Shown piece by piece: positions 34,334 to 45,102 of a stretch of 64,000 nt of DNA. A model generated the notes under the pieces. The model was given only the letters and a program-made list of their open reading frames with translations, made no database searches and was not told the origin of the DNA. Location: NCBI GenBank assembly GCA_916610825.1, contig OU744452.1:12628110-12692109 (forward strand), read 5' to 3'. The position numbers and the translations under genes are program-made. Source of the DNA: Haliclystus octoradiatus. Lineage: Eukaryota > Cnidaria > Staurozoa > Stauromedusae > Haliclystidae. How positions within the stretch are numbered: position 1 is the first letter of the stretch; each line of letters begins with the position of its first letter.

Positions 34334-34594
34334 CACAACTCAATGACTGGATGTTTGGCGCTATTACACATCTACATTTCAGTAATATCTGTTCTTCTAC
34401 AACATAAGAATGGAGTTTCTACTGCAAGCATAGGATAAATAGAAGAACTATGACACAATATTCTTTAGAATATAAGATCTACATTTACAGTTACTTTTGA
34501 AACCAAAGTTTGGAGTTTCAAGCTTCAAACCTTACTTTTGAAATCACCTCGCTTCAATTCCGTAACACAACCATTCGAGACTCACTTTCAAAAA
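34334..34594. promoter_or_regulatory. head-to-head intergenic region, PCGF1-like / IDH3G
   Basis: Only 261 bases separate the PCGF1-like start codon (minus) from the IDH3G start codon (plus), so the two 5' UTRs and promoters must lie or overlap here. The sequence is AT-rich, with a symmetric AACTCCAAACTTTGG-like match (34500-34520) and no TATA box at a usable distance from both genes. A shared bidirectional promoter is an inference from spacing. Confidence 0.6.
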
Positions 34595-35797
34595 ATGGCG
34601 TCGCTGTTGACGAAGGTCTGCATCCGCGCTAATTGTAAAATCCCACTTTCACGCCTGGTATTCAATGGAAATGTATTAAAAGCAAAATTTATATCTACCA
34701 AACACTTTCCTGGATGTCATCAAAGATCTTTAAAATCAGATATTCCGCTGGCAACTTATGGAGGACGCCATACAGTGACGTTACTCCCAGCCGATGGAAT
34801 TGGTCCTCAAATGATCAAAGGGATTGAGCGTGTATTTCGTAGTGCTGGAGTACCAATTGATTTTGAAGAAATAAATGTAAGTAATGATAGTAAACAAGGT
34901 AGTGATACATTTGAAGATATCTTAACATCAATTCAACGTAATGGTGTTGCAATCAAAGGTAACTGGATAACAAACACAGAATTACCAACTGAGAAATCAT
35001 TAAATGTTGCCTTAAGACATCAGTTGGAATTATATGCAAATGTTGTACATTGTAAATCATATCCAACCGTTACCACAAGGCATCAAGATGTTGACTTTTA
35101 TATAATAAGAGAGAATACAGAAGGGGAATATAGTCATTTAGAACATGAAAATGTCCCTGGTGTAATTGAAATGATGAAAATCATAACCAAAGAAAAATCA
35201 GAACGAATTGCAAGGTTTGCATTTGAATATGCAATAAGTCATGATCGAAGAAAAGTCACAGCTATACATAAAGCAAATATCATGAAAATGAGCGATGGAC
35301 TGTTCTTACAAACATGTAGAGATATTTCAGCTGATTATCCAGATATTGAATTCAACGATATGATTGTTGATAATTGTTCAATGCAACTAGTTTCAAAACC
35401 AGAACAATTCGATGTCATGGTTATGCCAAATTTATATGGTAATGTCATTACAAATATTGGTGCGGCATTAGTGGGTGGTCCAGGAATACCTGCAGGAGAG
35501 AATTACGGGAAGCAGTATGCAATTTTTGAATCTGGAACAAGAAACACTGGGAAAGGAATTGTCAATGATGATGTTGCAAACCCGATGAGTATGATCTTCG
35601 CTGGTACAGCAATGTTAAAATATCTTGGATTATCTGATCAAGCGAAACTCATCGATACAACAGTAAATGCTGTTGTTGTTGACAGTAAAGCAAGAACAAG
35701 TGATATTGGCGGATCAACAAAAACATCTGAATTTTTTGATATTGTTTGTCAACAAATTGAAGCACGACGAACAAGACGTAAAGATCAATCAAGATAA
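34595..35797 (+). CDS. IDH3G: isocitrate dehydrogenase [NAD] subunit gamma, mitochondrial, intronless
   Basis: This is the regulatory subunit of the mitochondrial NAD-dependent isocitrate dehydrogenase, which converts isocitrate to 2-oxoglutarate in the TCA cycle. A single open frame encodes 400 residues (human gamma is 393). I chose the ATG at 34595 because it has AAAA before it and GCG after it and opens a basic, Ser-rich mitochondrial presequence (MASLLTKVCIRANCKIPLSR). An in-frame ATG at 34538 would add 19 residues that do not look like the family. Residues 55-72 are YGGRHTVTLLPADGIGPQ. Further family blocks are NVVHCKSYP, IRENTEGEYSHLEHENVPGV, HKANIMKMSDGLFLQ, IVDNCSMQLV, VMPNLYGNV and GTRNTGKGI. 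The gamma-type VTRHQDVDFYIIRENTEGEYS separates it from the catalytic alpha subunit. No intron interrupts the frame, although animal IDH3G genes normally have many. It is intact and has its own upstream region. Confidence 0.92.
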   Translation: MASLLTKVCIRANCKIPLSRLVFNGNVLKAKFISTKHFPGCHQRSLKSDIPLATYGGRHTVTLLPADGIGPQMIKGIERVFRSAGVPIDFEEINVSNDSKQGSDTFEDILTSIQRNGVAIKGNWITNTELPTEKSLNVALRHQLELYANVVHCKSYPTVTTRHQDVDFYIIRENTEGEYSHLEHENVPGVIEMMKIITKEKSERIARFAFEYAISHDRRKVTAIHKANIMKMSDGLFLQTCRDISADYPDIEFNDMIVDNCSMQLVSKPEQFDVMVMPNLYGNVITNIGAALVGGPGIPAGENYGKQYAIFESGTRNTGKGIVNDDVANPMSMIFAGTAMLKYLGLSDQAKLIDTTVNAVVVDSKARTSDIGGSTKTSEFFDIVCQQIEARRTRRKDQSR

Positions 35798-36061
35798 AAA
35801 GCATTATCAAGATTATGTACCATTTTGATGAGTTAATATCAAAAAGATGTTCAATTTTAAAATAGAAGTATAAATTATGTTACATTAAATGTCTAAGCAA
35901 ACTATTGACTTGAGCATTATTTTCAAGATTAAATTTTAATTTCAACCAAGGATTGTGTTTTTAATTTACATCTGACTTATCTGCGTAACATATCAAGATG
36001 ATATTTTCATAGTATGGGCTAATTGTGAGTAGATCAAAATCAGTTATAAACTTATATTACT
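35798..36061. other. IDH3G 3' UTR and flank
   Basis: Candidate poly(A) signals are the ATTAAA variants at 35884 and about 35929. No AATAAA lies in the first 200 bases. No other feature. Confidence 0.5.
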
Positions 36062-36160
36062 TTAAAGTGTATATCCCGGATATTGGGAGATTGCTTCTTT
36101 AGATAGAGAAAAATTTCCTATTCGTACATGATCTTCTTGTGTTTTTACTTTGCGGGATCA
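36062..36160 (+). repeat. half copy of the TTAA-AGTGTATATCCC hairpin element
   Basis: TTAA at 36062 followed by AGTGTATATCCCGGATATTG and TTCTTTAGATAGAGAAAAATT matches the left arm at 6251. The right arm is absent. Confidence 0.7.
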
Positions 36161-36354
36161 TTTTTCCTTCAAAAATGCAGTCAAAGGGACGATTTTGAGA
36201 TAAGTTTGTGTCTCACTCTATTTCCTCCAACAGGAACTCGTTTGTTTTCAACAAGAGAGTTTACACCGGATAAAACACTAAACATTTTACTTATTTGTCT
36301 CTAAACAAAAAACGGCTAAACCAAATGACAATCTGCTTTCAGAATGAGGTGTTC

Positions 36355-36640
36355 AATGTTTAGCTGGAGATTTAGAGCTATATTTGAATCAATAATCAAG
36401 ATCCAGGTGAAGAGATTTAAGCCTCTAAAGTCAAAACTTTTTAGTTTTTTTTTTTTTTCACTCATATGCTCATGCGATTAACACCTTTTTACGACTTCGT
36501 CCAAGCATAGTCGGCATAGTTGGAACGTATTAAAAGTAGATATTTTAAAAATAATGCTTTTGACTTTAGAGGCCAATTTATCTTTTCCTGGATCGCAGAT
36601 ATTGATTAAATATAGCTCAAAATCTTGAGCTGAACGTAAT
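36355..36640. repeat. foldback element, arms about 85 bases
   Basis: Left arm (GAGCTATATTTGAATCAATA, GATCCAGGTGAAGAGATT, GCCTCTAAAGTCAAAA) is complementary to the right arm around 36553-36640 (TTTTGACTTTAGAGGC, CCTGGATC, TATAGCTC). A T-run and unrelated loop lie between. Confidence 0.7.
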
Positions 36641-36750
36641 AAATTTTGTAATAATAACCTAGCAATAGTAGATTATTGATGAAGGTGGTCGATGCAATTA
36701 CCTCGGCAATTACCTTAATTGTATTATTTGAGAGGTATTTAATTTCGACC

Positions 36751-36933
36751 TCATTATACTGAGTAGCGATAAATAAAACAAGCGATGATCTGCAACGGTT
36801 TCGATTACTTTTTAACTATAAATACGATGTAACACGTGTTCCCTCTCTTTTACTTGCCTAACGATGATTTTGAAATAAATCGAAACCGTTGAAGATTATT
36901 GTGCGTTTTATTTGTCGCTACTCAGTATAATGA
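36751..36933. repeat. inverted-repeat MITE (TCATTATACTGAGTAGCG)
   Basis: The ends TCATTATACTGAGTAGCGA and their exact complement enclose a second inverted block (AACGGTTTCGATT / AATCGAAACCGTT). A half copy of the right arm is at 49377-49440. Confidence 0.75.
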
Positions 36934-38502
36934 AATTACCATCACCTTGATATCTTTATTATAGAAATTATATCATAAGTATTAGTACTTATACTATATA
37001 TATAAAAACATTATAACCTGTGACCCATCATCAAAAGATATAACTGTGAGAACTCTGATGATTAGATATATCAATGAATGATGATGATAATAAAATAATC
37101 TACTTCTTCTATATTCTACCGGGTACACGTCACGCAAGTATTACTTTATCAATAAGTTGATCAGCGTATGTCCTCATTTATTCTATTTTAAAATTATCTT
37201 TAAAACTGTGATAAATATTACCAAAATTCAGAACATATTGACTGCTTATTTTAGCTCTTTTAAGCTAGTGTCAACAATTTCTAAACAAGATGACATTTAA
37301 AATAGAAGCTCGTGGAGTCGTACGTGGGTATGATAATATTAATAACGGACATATAAACGCATTTTAACATGCCAAAAACAATCGTTAACAAACAAAAATC
37401 GAAAATGTTAAAAGAAGAAACCTTTTATCTGCACACGTAAATAGACAGCGTGGGCTGTCTATATCTACCACACCTACTCGCTATAATCGCAACAATAACA
37501 CATTCATATCTATCTAAGTTCTACCGACTTTAATACAGTAGATATGATGTACTATTGTATTATAACGAAAATGATTCGATCAATTTGATTGGTTTAGAGT
37601 TTGACGCCAAATCACCATAGCAAAACTAGGTTCGAAAACACAATCGATCTTACAATTCGAACTGGATATCAAGAATGAGAATTTCCAATTTGATCAGGAA
37701 TTTTCAAAAACATTTTATGAGCAAGAAAGTCATGCAGATGCTTGTAAAAGCTGTGCTAGTTATAATACAAAGCAATTGACGCACAGTTTTCTATGAGCTA
37801 TGAAAAATCCTATTGTTCAGAATATATCCCGAAAGTTCTAAAATGATCACTGTGCTTCGTTATCATATAGTCGTAATCTTCTTCTAATTGTCCACTGTTT
37901 CAAATGTGATCAGCAACTAATTCATACATCAAAGCGTTGCGGTAACATACACCAACAACCACACGATGTTTTTTAACTGTGTAGATATCTCATTCTTCAT
38001 ACCGATAGTCAGACTACACTATAATAGCCTCAGTGATCTCAATAGTCTAATATAGCAGCAGACAAGCACTTGTTTCTGACCATTATAGCCCTCATCAATA
38101 CTATTCAGTGAACAAGGGATTGATTATCCTCTTATAGCTAGGTCAAGATGAGTTAGTCAGTGAAAAATTCACAACATCGTAAAAACATCTGTGCCATGCC
38201 ATAGTGCTCGAACTACCGAAGTAGTGAGCAAAGTAGTAGTCTATAATTCACCCTTTTACTTTGTTCCGGAGGGAAGCATCTGATTAAGATTAGAAATACT
38301 CCGAGTAGTCCCCATTATTGTATTCCACCTAGAATATAAATGTACTATAGATAATCTACGAGACAGTAGTATCATCGGTGGCTCCATATCATACATGAAT
38401 ATTGAATAATCGGACAGCCGAGGGCAATCGATCTTTGGGCCTATATTTATTGCCGATACTGCCAGATCCGATAAATTTATTGACTCAGATCCCTCTCAAG
38501 GA
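36934..38502. other. intergenic DNA, nothing recognised
   Basis: About 1.6 kb of AT-rich sequence. I found no exon chain, RNA gene or repeat family. ACACTCGC-like spaced words near 37450-37500 are not repeated. Confidence 0.5.
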
Positions 38503-38680
38503 CAGTGTCTGACAAAAGGTTCATCCCCCTGGCATGGAATCCTATAGTGGAATTTCAACATTTAATTTCTGTTTTAACTTTTTATTGAAGTTCGAATGAA
38601 TAAAAATATCAATTTTCTTCGGAATTTGCTCTAGCCTTTCCGAATTTGGGATTCTAGTATTCCTATTTTGTCGAACCCTG
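38503..38680. mobile_element. hAT-like MITE, family A, perfect 8-bp TSD
   Basis: CAGTGTCTGACAAAAGG at the left, ATTTTGTCGAACCCTG at the right. The 8-mer CTCAAGGA is duplicated exactly at 38495-38502 and 38681-38688. Interior family words are in reverse orientation relative to the 7428 copy. Confidence 0.88.
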
Positions 38681-38688
38681 CTCAAGGA

Positions 38689-39754
38689 GCATCATATGAT
38701 TAAATGAAACGTGACATAACTGGTTTTGGATAATGTAATTGTTTATAATAACATCATACGTTTGTCGTTTATTGGTAATGGTACGTATATTTTCGCGGTT
38801 GCAAGTGATTAATTCTGTATTCGAAATATATTATTAATAAATGATAGACGCTCGCCACGTACATAGATCTATGGTGACATGGATAAAAATATAGATATAT
38901 AGCATGATATAGGAATAGCGGACCATCTATGAAAATAGTAAAACCGTTTACAATCATCATTTTCATCATTAGTCTAATTATGATTGAACAATGTTTTCTT
39001 CACACTATGGTACAGTGAGTGAACCTACACTTACACGTATCTCAGCTACGCCTCATGGTTATCGCATTTTATTAAATTATAATATTAATAATATTAGCTG
39101 GTTATGAACTGTTCTTTCATAAGAGATACGAGCATTTTTAATTATAAAAATTGATGCATGGAGCAATCATCTTGCATTATAACTAAATACAAATTTTGTA
39201 GTGTCTCCTGAGTGTATACGCAAATATGGGAGATTATATATAGACCTCGCCCTTTCTATAGACGTATGTTTATGACGTCAATTGAATAAGATTTTGATCT
39301 ATCCGTGATTTCATAATAAAATGGTAGGTGAGTCCTACGGATTCTAAGCAAAATAAATAGATAAGAAGTCATAGACGTCTGAAAAGTTAATCGTTTGAGT
39401 TTAAAAGCAGGTAAAATAGAAAGTTAACTACCTATAGTAATATTAATTGATAACTTATTTTGTTTTCAAACATAACAAAGTTATAAAAATTCATTTGATA
39501 AGGTTAAAACAACATATGTTTTTTTCATAATCAGATAAGAATTTTACAGATGTTTTAGTATGGTAAAACATTATTTATTAGATAAAGATCAAAACCAAAC
39601 CGGCTGGTTAATAATAATATGTATATACATATTAAAGCATTTTCAATTTATTCAAATTGTTTTATTCATATTGATTATGTCAATGTATAAAGTAACATGG
39701 TATATACAAATTATTACATAAAGTTAGTTATGAATATATAGTGAAGTTATCCAT
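38689..39754. other. intergenic DNA upstream of the secreted-peptide gene
   Basis: AT-rich sequence without supported exons. The open frame at 38769-38969 (minus) is compositionally ordinary and unrecognised. Confidence 0.5.
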
Positions 39755-39868
39755 TATATAAACATTGGATAGAATGCATTAATACACAGTATAAGATTTC
39801 AATAATAATTTGGTGCAGAAATACAACATTTTGTGCAAGCAAAGATCAATCCACTTGTTTTTTTTAAG
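39755..39868 (+). promoter_or_regulatory. TATA box and non-coding first exon of the secreted-peptide gene
   Basis: TATATAA at 39755-39761 would place transcription start near 39785-39790. The non-coding exon then runs to a strong donor AAG|GTAAGT after 39868, which pairs with the acceptor TTTCTCTGTAG ending at 40290, two bases before the ATG. This gene model is inferred from splice signals only. Confidence 0.55.
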
Positions 39869-40292
39869 GTAAGTTAATATAAATAAGTTGTGTATGATCA
39901 ATAGGCAATCAATAGACTCTTCAATTTTCCACAATTTATATTGCTGGTGTTCAAATTTTTCTCTTGACAGATAAAAACAAATTTCCGTAAGAAAACCTAT
40001 AGTTTTTATACTATTATTTCAATTAATAAAAAATTGTATGTTTTTAAGGTTTAAATGTTTCAGATTAATTTTTTCGAAGTCATCAACTTTGATGTCTAAT
40101 AATCAGACAATCTATTCAAATTTTAACATCCCTCATTACAGTATTCATTTTTCAAATCCCCCTCTTGAAATTGTTTTTCAAAACAAAATTCCTTCTTTTG
40201 TTTTCTTCCTATATGTTAAATTCTCTAATACGAAATTTGTATATATAAAACAACTATAAAAATGATGTATTTATTTATGTTTCTCTGTAGAT

Positions 40293-40658
40293 ATGGACCG
40301 AAAAATCTTACTCAAAGTCATTATTTTATTAATTAGTTTGGATATTAACTTTGTCTTTGGAAGAACAAGGGCTATTGCAAATCAAGGAGTTCAATCATCA
40401 AACTGTATAAGTCGTTGTTGGGGTGATTATGAGCAATGTCAGTCTGGTGCATTCGATGAATTACAATTTTTTCTATGTTTAAATGCACGAATGGCATGTG
40501 AAGGAACTTGTCCAATCGGTTTCAAATGCCGAACAATGAAGAATTGCCAAAAGAAAACTAACGTAAATAATATTATGAATACACTTGCTAAACGCCTTAT
40601 GGTAAAAAAGGAAATTGAAAAACTAAGTCATTTTCTAACTGAAGAAACCTCATCATGA
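40293..40658 (+). CDS. small secreted cysteine-rich protein, 121 aa, unknown function
   Basis: I do not recognise a family. The first 23 residues (MDRKILLKV, then IILLISLDINFVFG) form a typical signal peptide with a hydrophobic core and cleavage after Gly, so the product should be secreted or luminal. The mature part has eight cysteines. The first six are spaced x3, x6, x12, x6, x3, a mirror-symmetric pattern that would fit two antiparallel helices joined by three nested disulfides. The last two follow at x5, x5 with basic residues (PIGFKCRTMKNCQKK). A Lys/Glu-rich tail that could be helical follows (LAKRLMVKKEIEKLSHFL). There are no dibasic processing repeats of a neuropeptide precursor and no transmembrane helix. 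The coding region lies in one exon after a probable 5' UTR intron. A peptide hormone, defence peptide or toxin-like effector are all possible; none is shown. Confidence 0.8.
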   Translation: MDRKILLKVIILLISLDINFVFGRTRAIANQGVQSSNCISRCWGDYEQCQSGAFDELQFFLCLNARMACEGTCPIGFKCRTMKNCQKKTNVNNIMNTLAKRLMVKKEIEKLSHFLTEETSS

Positions 40659-40670
40659 AATTTTATGATG

Positions 40671-40676
40671 AATAAA
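40671..40676 (+). terminator. polyadenylation signal of the secreted-peptide gene
   Basis: AATAAA 13 bases after the TGA stop (40656-40658), overlapping a second AATAAA at 40675. Confidence 0.65.
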
Positions 40677-40680
40677 TAAA

Positions 40681-42295
40681 CACACTCATTTCAAGCAATG
40701 AATAGATGGTATACATATATATATAATGTTACATGTACAACATATAAGTTACGTACTCTGGCATAAAATAATAATATAAACGATAAAAAGTATAGTTATA
40801 TACATAAAATTATAACGGTATGAGTACACATTCTGAATGATTATGTATCAGACACAAAAGAGAAATTATATTATTTTTCTGTTGATGCTACAATCTGTTC
40901 TCATGATGCGTATTTGCATCTACTCCATTTCCTGATTTCGATGTAGTGAATATGGAGACTCCTGTATTTCTGCCACAGTGTGCCATATTAGACTTGCAAA
41001 CTTGAATATCTACTATGGTATATACTAGTTCATTTAAAAGGGCTATGTCAGATATTTACAAGAAAACGGATAGAAATTAAAAAGAAAAGTTTAGATCATC
41101 AATAATAATCAGAAGTGGAACCCCCCGTCAACCTATAAGTGCAAGGAGTGACCCCGGGGAGGTTTTCAAGTTTATCCAGGTGTGTTTTAGTTTGCAATTT
41201 CACCAAACTTGTACGCTAAATAGTGCAGTTCAGTTACTTTTGAGGAATGAAATTATATCATATTGTATATATGCGCGGGGTATTCGTTGAGTAAATTTGT
41301 TTTGCGTTCAACTTGGGACCGTGGAAAAGGCGTGATATAGATTTCAAAATTAAATGACCAATTTGAACCATGTTATATTCATAAATGCAGTAACGATCTA
41401 CGTAAGGCTTTTCAGTGGGATACATATACTCATGAACAGAGCTTCAGGCAAATAAAGTGATTTAAATGTTGTACGAGTTCATTTCAAATATAAGGTTCAC
41501 ATGAGCTTGACTGATTTGTCGCTTCCCTTTGCATGCCGGTATGTGGACCTTCTGAAAATTCAATACATATATGAACAGAACCGACATTACAGCTCAAGCT
41601 TGAACAGGTCAACACTCGACCCAGTTTACCACTTTTTCTTGTATCTCGATACAGTGAGAATGACCTTTTTGAAGTTAGTATAGATCTTCACAGGCGATAT
41701 ATTCAACTATAAATAAAGGCTCAATTTGCGATTGCATCAATCATTAGTAAAATTTGATCATTTTTCATAATTTCAATTGGGAATTGAATGACTAAAATCT
41801 TCTTGAAGCATATCTGATCAAAGTAGCAATTTCTTCAGTACGGTTTGTACTGAATGGTTGTATATTAATTGTTTTAAAGAAGTGAAAATAATGGAATTGC
41901 AAAATCGGATTTTTGATGGGCAACTTTACTTTATAAATACGTACGCCGTTCGGCCCCTATTAACTATTTTCAATATAATGTTAACTTATCAAAGCAAGAA
42001 TCCGGGTAAGACGATTTCCCAGGTATAGTCTGGCCGGAGGCTGCGATGTCGATGCTGAAGCATCATGATGCACCTGGAATTTTCTGAATGTGGACGCCCC
42101 GTCAACTTATGACTAAGAGAGTTGTATACCCCAGGTATTAATTCAGATACTCGTTCCCTTACAAGCGTCTCTATAGTGCCTAGTTAATGTTTCTCAATTG
42201 AAATGAAAGCCACATGAATACATTAGCATTCAATATTGTAAAAACAAATTGCATGTTAATTGGTATCAATAAGCCAAACCAGAAAAAGCAGGATG
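40681..42295. other. intergenic DNA with one weak dispersed repeat pair
   Basis: Mostly unrecognised. A 50-base block near 41114 (GTGGAACCCCCCGTCAACCT) resembles one near 42088 (GTGGACGCCCCGTCAACTT), each followed by a CCCC-GGT-type end. They could be ends of a decayed element spanning the interval, but the interior carries no recognisable domain. Confidence 0.4.
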
Positions 42296-42850
42296 CTAAA
42301 AATGTTAATATCCATTTGAATGAAGACTGAAGAGCCTATCAATCATGTGAAATTGTTAAATACTTGGGGGAGGGGTTATCATCGATGAAAATATTTCATT
42401 GACTATCATATGAAAGAAATTATAAATAAGAAAGAAAATAGAGGATTGGGGTGCTAAAGTACATCAGGCGTTATATTCCACAGGAATCTGCCAAGCTAAT
42501 TTATAACTCCATAGTCTTTCCGCATTTTGACTACTGCGCTGTCGTTTATGGGAGAACTGCAACTATCTTGATCGCCTCCAGAGATTACAGAACTGAGGAA
42601 TGAGGAAAATACTTCGTTGTAATTATCGCACACAAAATGTTTGGCTTTTTGTCAAAGATCGAATAACCTCCCATCAATCCATCAATTAATGTTCACTCAT
42701 AAAATTAAATTCAATCTAGCTCTTCCTTTGCTCTCTCATATTTTTCAACGACTACCATCAAAACACGATCTCTCGCCTATAATGACGTTTACTTCAAGTC
42801 AAGCCATCGCCATTCATTTCAAAAACTTGGTGGCACAAGTGGAATAATCT
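42296..42850 (+). pseudogene. LINE reverse transcriptase C-terminal relic, + strand
   Basis: Broken frames keep the CR1/L2-style post-catalytic order: NHVKLLNTWG (the decayed VKYLG box), a KYIRRYIP block, then LIYNSIVFPHFDYCAVVYG and LDRLQRLQNRGMRKILR across frameshifts. Several stops and shifts. Its 3' end runs directly into (ATG)n at 42851. Confidence 0.7.

Positions 42851-42883
<33 letters not shown>
42851..42883 (+). repeat. (ATG)n microsatellite at the junction of two LINE relics
   Basis: Eleven ATG units. To the left ends the + strand LINE; to the right ends the - strand LINE, through a (TGTT)n-like tail. The array is thus the 3' border of both elements. Confidence 0.95.
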
Positions 42884-45058
42884 TTTGTTTGTTTGTTTTG
42901 ATTTAATACCAATATACCCGTTTACATAAATACAGGTGTGTGGTAAGTATTATTTAATATGATTATGTTGTTATTCGATATTTGTATATATATATATATT
43001 TTATTTTTTAATTTTTTTTATTTAGCATAGTTGTTATAGGAACCTATTTATCCCTGTTGCTTCTAAATAACAACATATTAAGATAATATTGATTCACTAT
43101 ATAGTTATAAAATTATCAAAACATGTGTCATTCTATTATTCACTATTGCAAATTATTATAGCGTTTCTGCAAAGATTCGTAAAGAAATCTTCCCAACAGT
43201 TTCTTTGTTTGTAACTCTGTTTGGGAAAAGAGCAGTTCCAATTTCTCTGTATTCGAGAATACCTGAAAGTTGTTACGCAACTTTTCTATTTTATTAAAAA
43301 ACGCTACCCTCAAGTTACTATTAATATTACAGTTAAAGAGTAGATGTATCTCATCGTCGATACTGTCACTATCGCAATGGGGACATAGCCGGTCCTCGTA
43401 GGGAATGTTAGAATATCGTCCGGTCTGTACTCCGAGCTTATGAGCACTGATTCTGATCTGAGTTATTGCTATCCTAGACTTTTTGTGTGGAAGTAGCAAA
43501 TAATTTTCAAATTCAAATTTATGTTTGATTGTTTTGTAGAATTTCAATTGGTTCGATTGGCCTGGAGTGTTAGAGTTCAGATTAGTTTGCTCAAAGTTGA
43601 TTTTGTATTCGTTATTTAATTGATCTTTTATAGAGTTGATTAGTTTTATTTGATCAGATTTTTGATTTGTTTCTTTAGAGATCAAAAGTTGTAAATTGAT
43701 TCCTATTTCGGACAAATGATGTGTAACTTTACCCAGCCATGAAGTTGATGAACTGTTGACGATTTGTTCACCAAATGCCTTGTATAGTAAACTACTTTTT
43801 TTGGAGTTAATCATTCTAACAAGGAATTTGATCATATTAATTTTAACGTCAATCTGTAGAGGGATGATCCCCAACTCCGCTCTAACAGCTATCTTACTGG
43901 AATTCTTTCTAACATTCAGTATTTTCCGCATAATATCTCGCTGTACAGTTTCTATTTGGTTATTTTCAATGTGAGTAACAGAATCACCCCAAACATCACT
44001 AGCATAAAGAAGTGTGGGTTTTATCATGGTAGTAAACATTGTTTTGTGAATTGCGACATAGCGGGTTGACGACCGCCCCATAGAGCGCTATGTTATTGCC
44101 CATGCTTTTTCGGCTTTTGTGCGAAGTTGCTTAATACCAAAACATTGTTTTGAGGAGCAATGAAACGAAAAACCTAGATATTTGTAATTTTCGACCATTT
44201 CGATGGGGGTATTATTAATGGAAAAGAAATGTTGCTCATCAACATATTTTTTTTTGAGAAGATCATGCATTTTGACTTTTCATAATTAATTTTGAGCTTC
44301 CATTGCTCGGCGTAAAGATATGCTTTCTCCATGCATTTTTTGGAGACCCTCTTTGGTTTGAGAAAATAAGACTATATCGTCGGCAAACATTAAACAATTC
44401 AATGGCTTATCAGCAAGAAAAACTGGATGTGTTGATTGACATGTTAAAGATTTTGCAAAATCATTGATATAAATATTAAAAAGATTAGGACTAATGATAC
44501 ACCCTTGGCGAACGCCAACACTGGGTGAGATCGACGTAGTCAAGAGATTGTTGTAAATGATATGTGCTTTGTTATGAACATATAAGTTGTCAATTATTTT
44601 ATAAAAAATTCCATCGATGTTTAATTGCTTTAGCTTCAATAAAAGGCCAGGATGCCAAACAGTGTCGAACGCCTTTTTCAAATGAATGACACAGGTAAAA
44701 AGCTTTTTATTATTTTTTGTGTACTTTGAAATAATGGTTTTAAGGCAAAACAAATGATCTGCCGTTCGTTTATTTTTTTGAAAACCACCCGCCCTGTGCT
44801 TCATGAATTATATCATTTTCGTCAAGGAAATGCCTGAGCCTCTCATTGAGGATAAGACAGAACAATTTACCAAGAATACTAGTGAGGCTTATTCCTCTGT
44901 AATTATTTGAGTTGAGATTGTCCCCAGATTTAAAAAGGGGTAAAATAAAAGACTCTTTCCAAGAATTTGGAAAGTAGCCAGATTGAAAAATTTGATTGAA
45001 TAAGTTTTTGTAAACGTCGATAAATTTATCTGCCGTTGCATGGACCATTTCTGCCAAT
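42884..45058 (-). pseudogene. 5'-truncated LINE with a broken reverse transcriptase, - strand
   Basis: Starting next to the (GAT)n array at 45059, the minus strand reads LAEMVHATADKFIDVY and the reverse transcriptase blocks FPNSWKESFILPLFKSG and NNYRGISL, then a frame change, LFTCVIHLKKAFDTVWH, VGVRQGCIISPNLFNIYIND and the catalytic FADD (LMFADDIVLFSQ). Further frame changes follow near 44800, 44285 and 44085. The C-terminal part (YKYLGFSF; IKPTLLYASDVWG; CPHCDSD, EIHLLFNC) is intact from 44081 to 43143. At least three frameshifts make it inactive; endonuclease and ORF1 are missing. A 3' UTR of about 260 bases leads to the ATG array. The run of isoleucines upstream is the microsatellite being read through. 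Confidence 0.85.

Positions 45059-45101
<43 letters not shown>
45059..45101 (+). repeat. (GAT)n microsatellite bordering the LINE 5' end
   Basis: About 14 units of the same trinucleotide that borders the LINE at its other end (42851-42883). No non-microsatellite sequence separates it from the truncated LINE coding region except CCAATAT. Confidence 0.95.

Positions 45102-45102
<1 letters not shown>

Noticed and set aside
34538-34594. Upstream in-frame ATG for IDH3G (19 extra residues)
   Set aside because: The extra residues do not resemble the family; the downstream ATG has a better context and starts a typical mitochondrial presequence.
41100-42140. LTR pair of a third retrotransposon
   Set aside because: The two 50-base blocks near 41114 and 42088 are only loosely similar and the interval shows no primer site, purine tract or coding domain.
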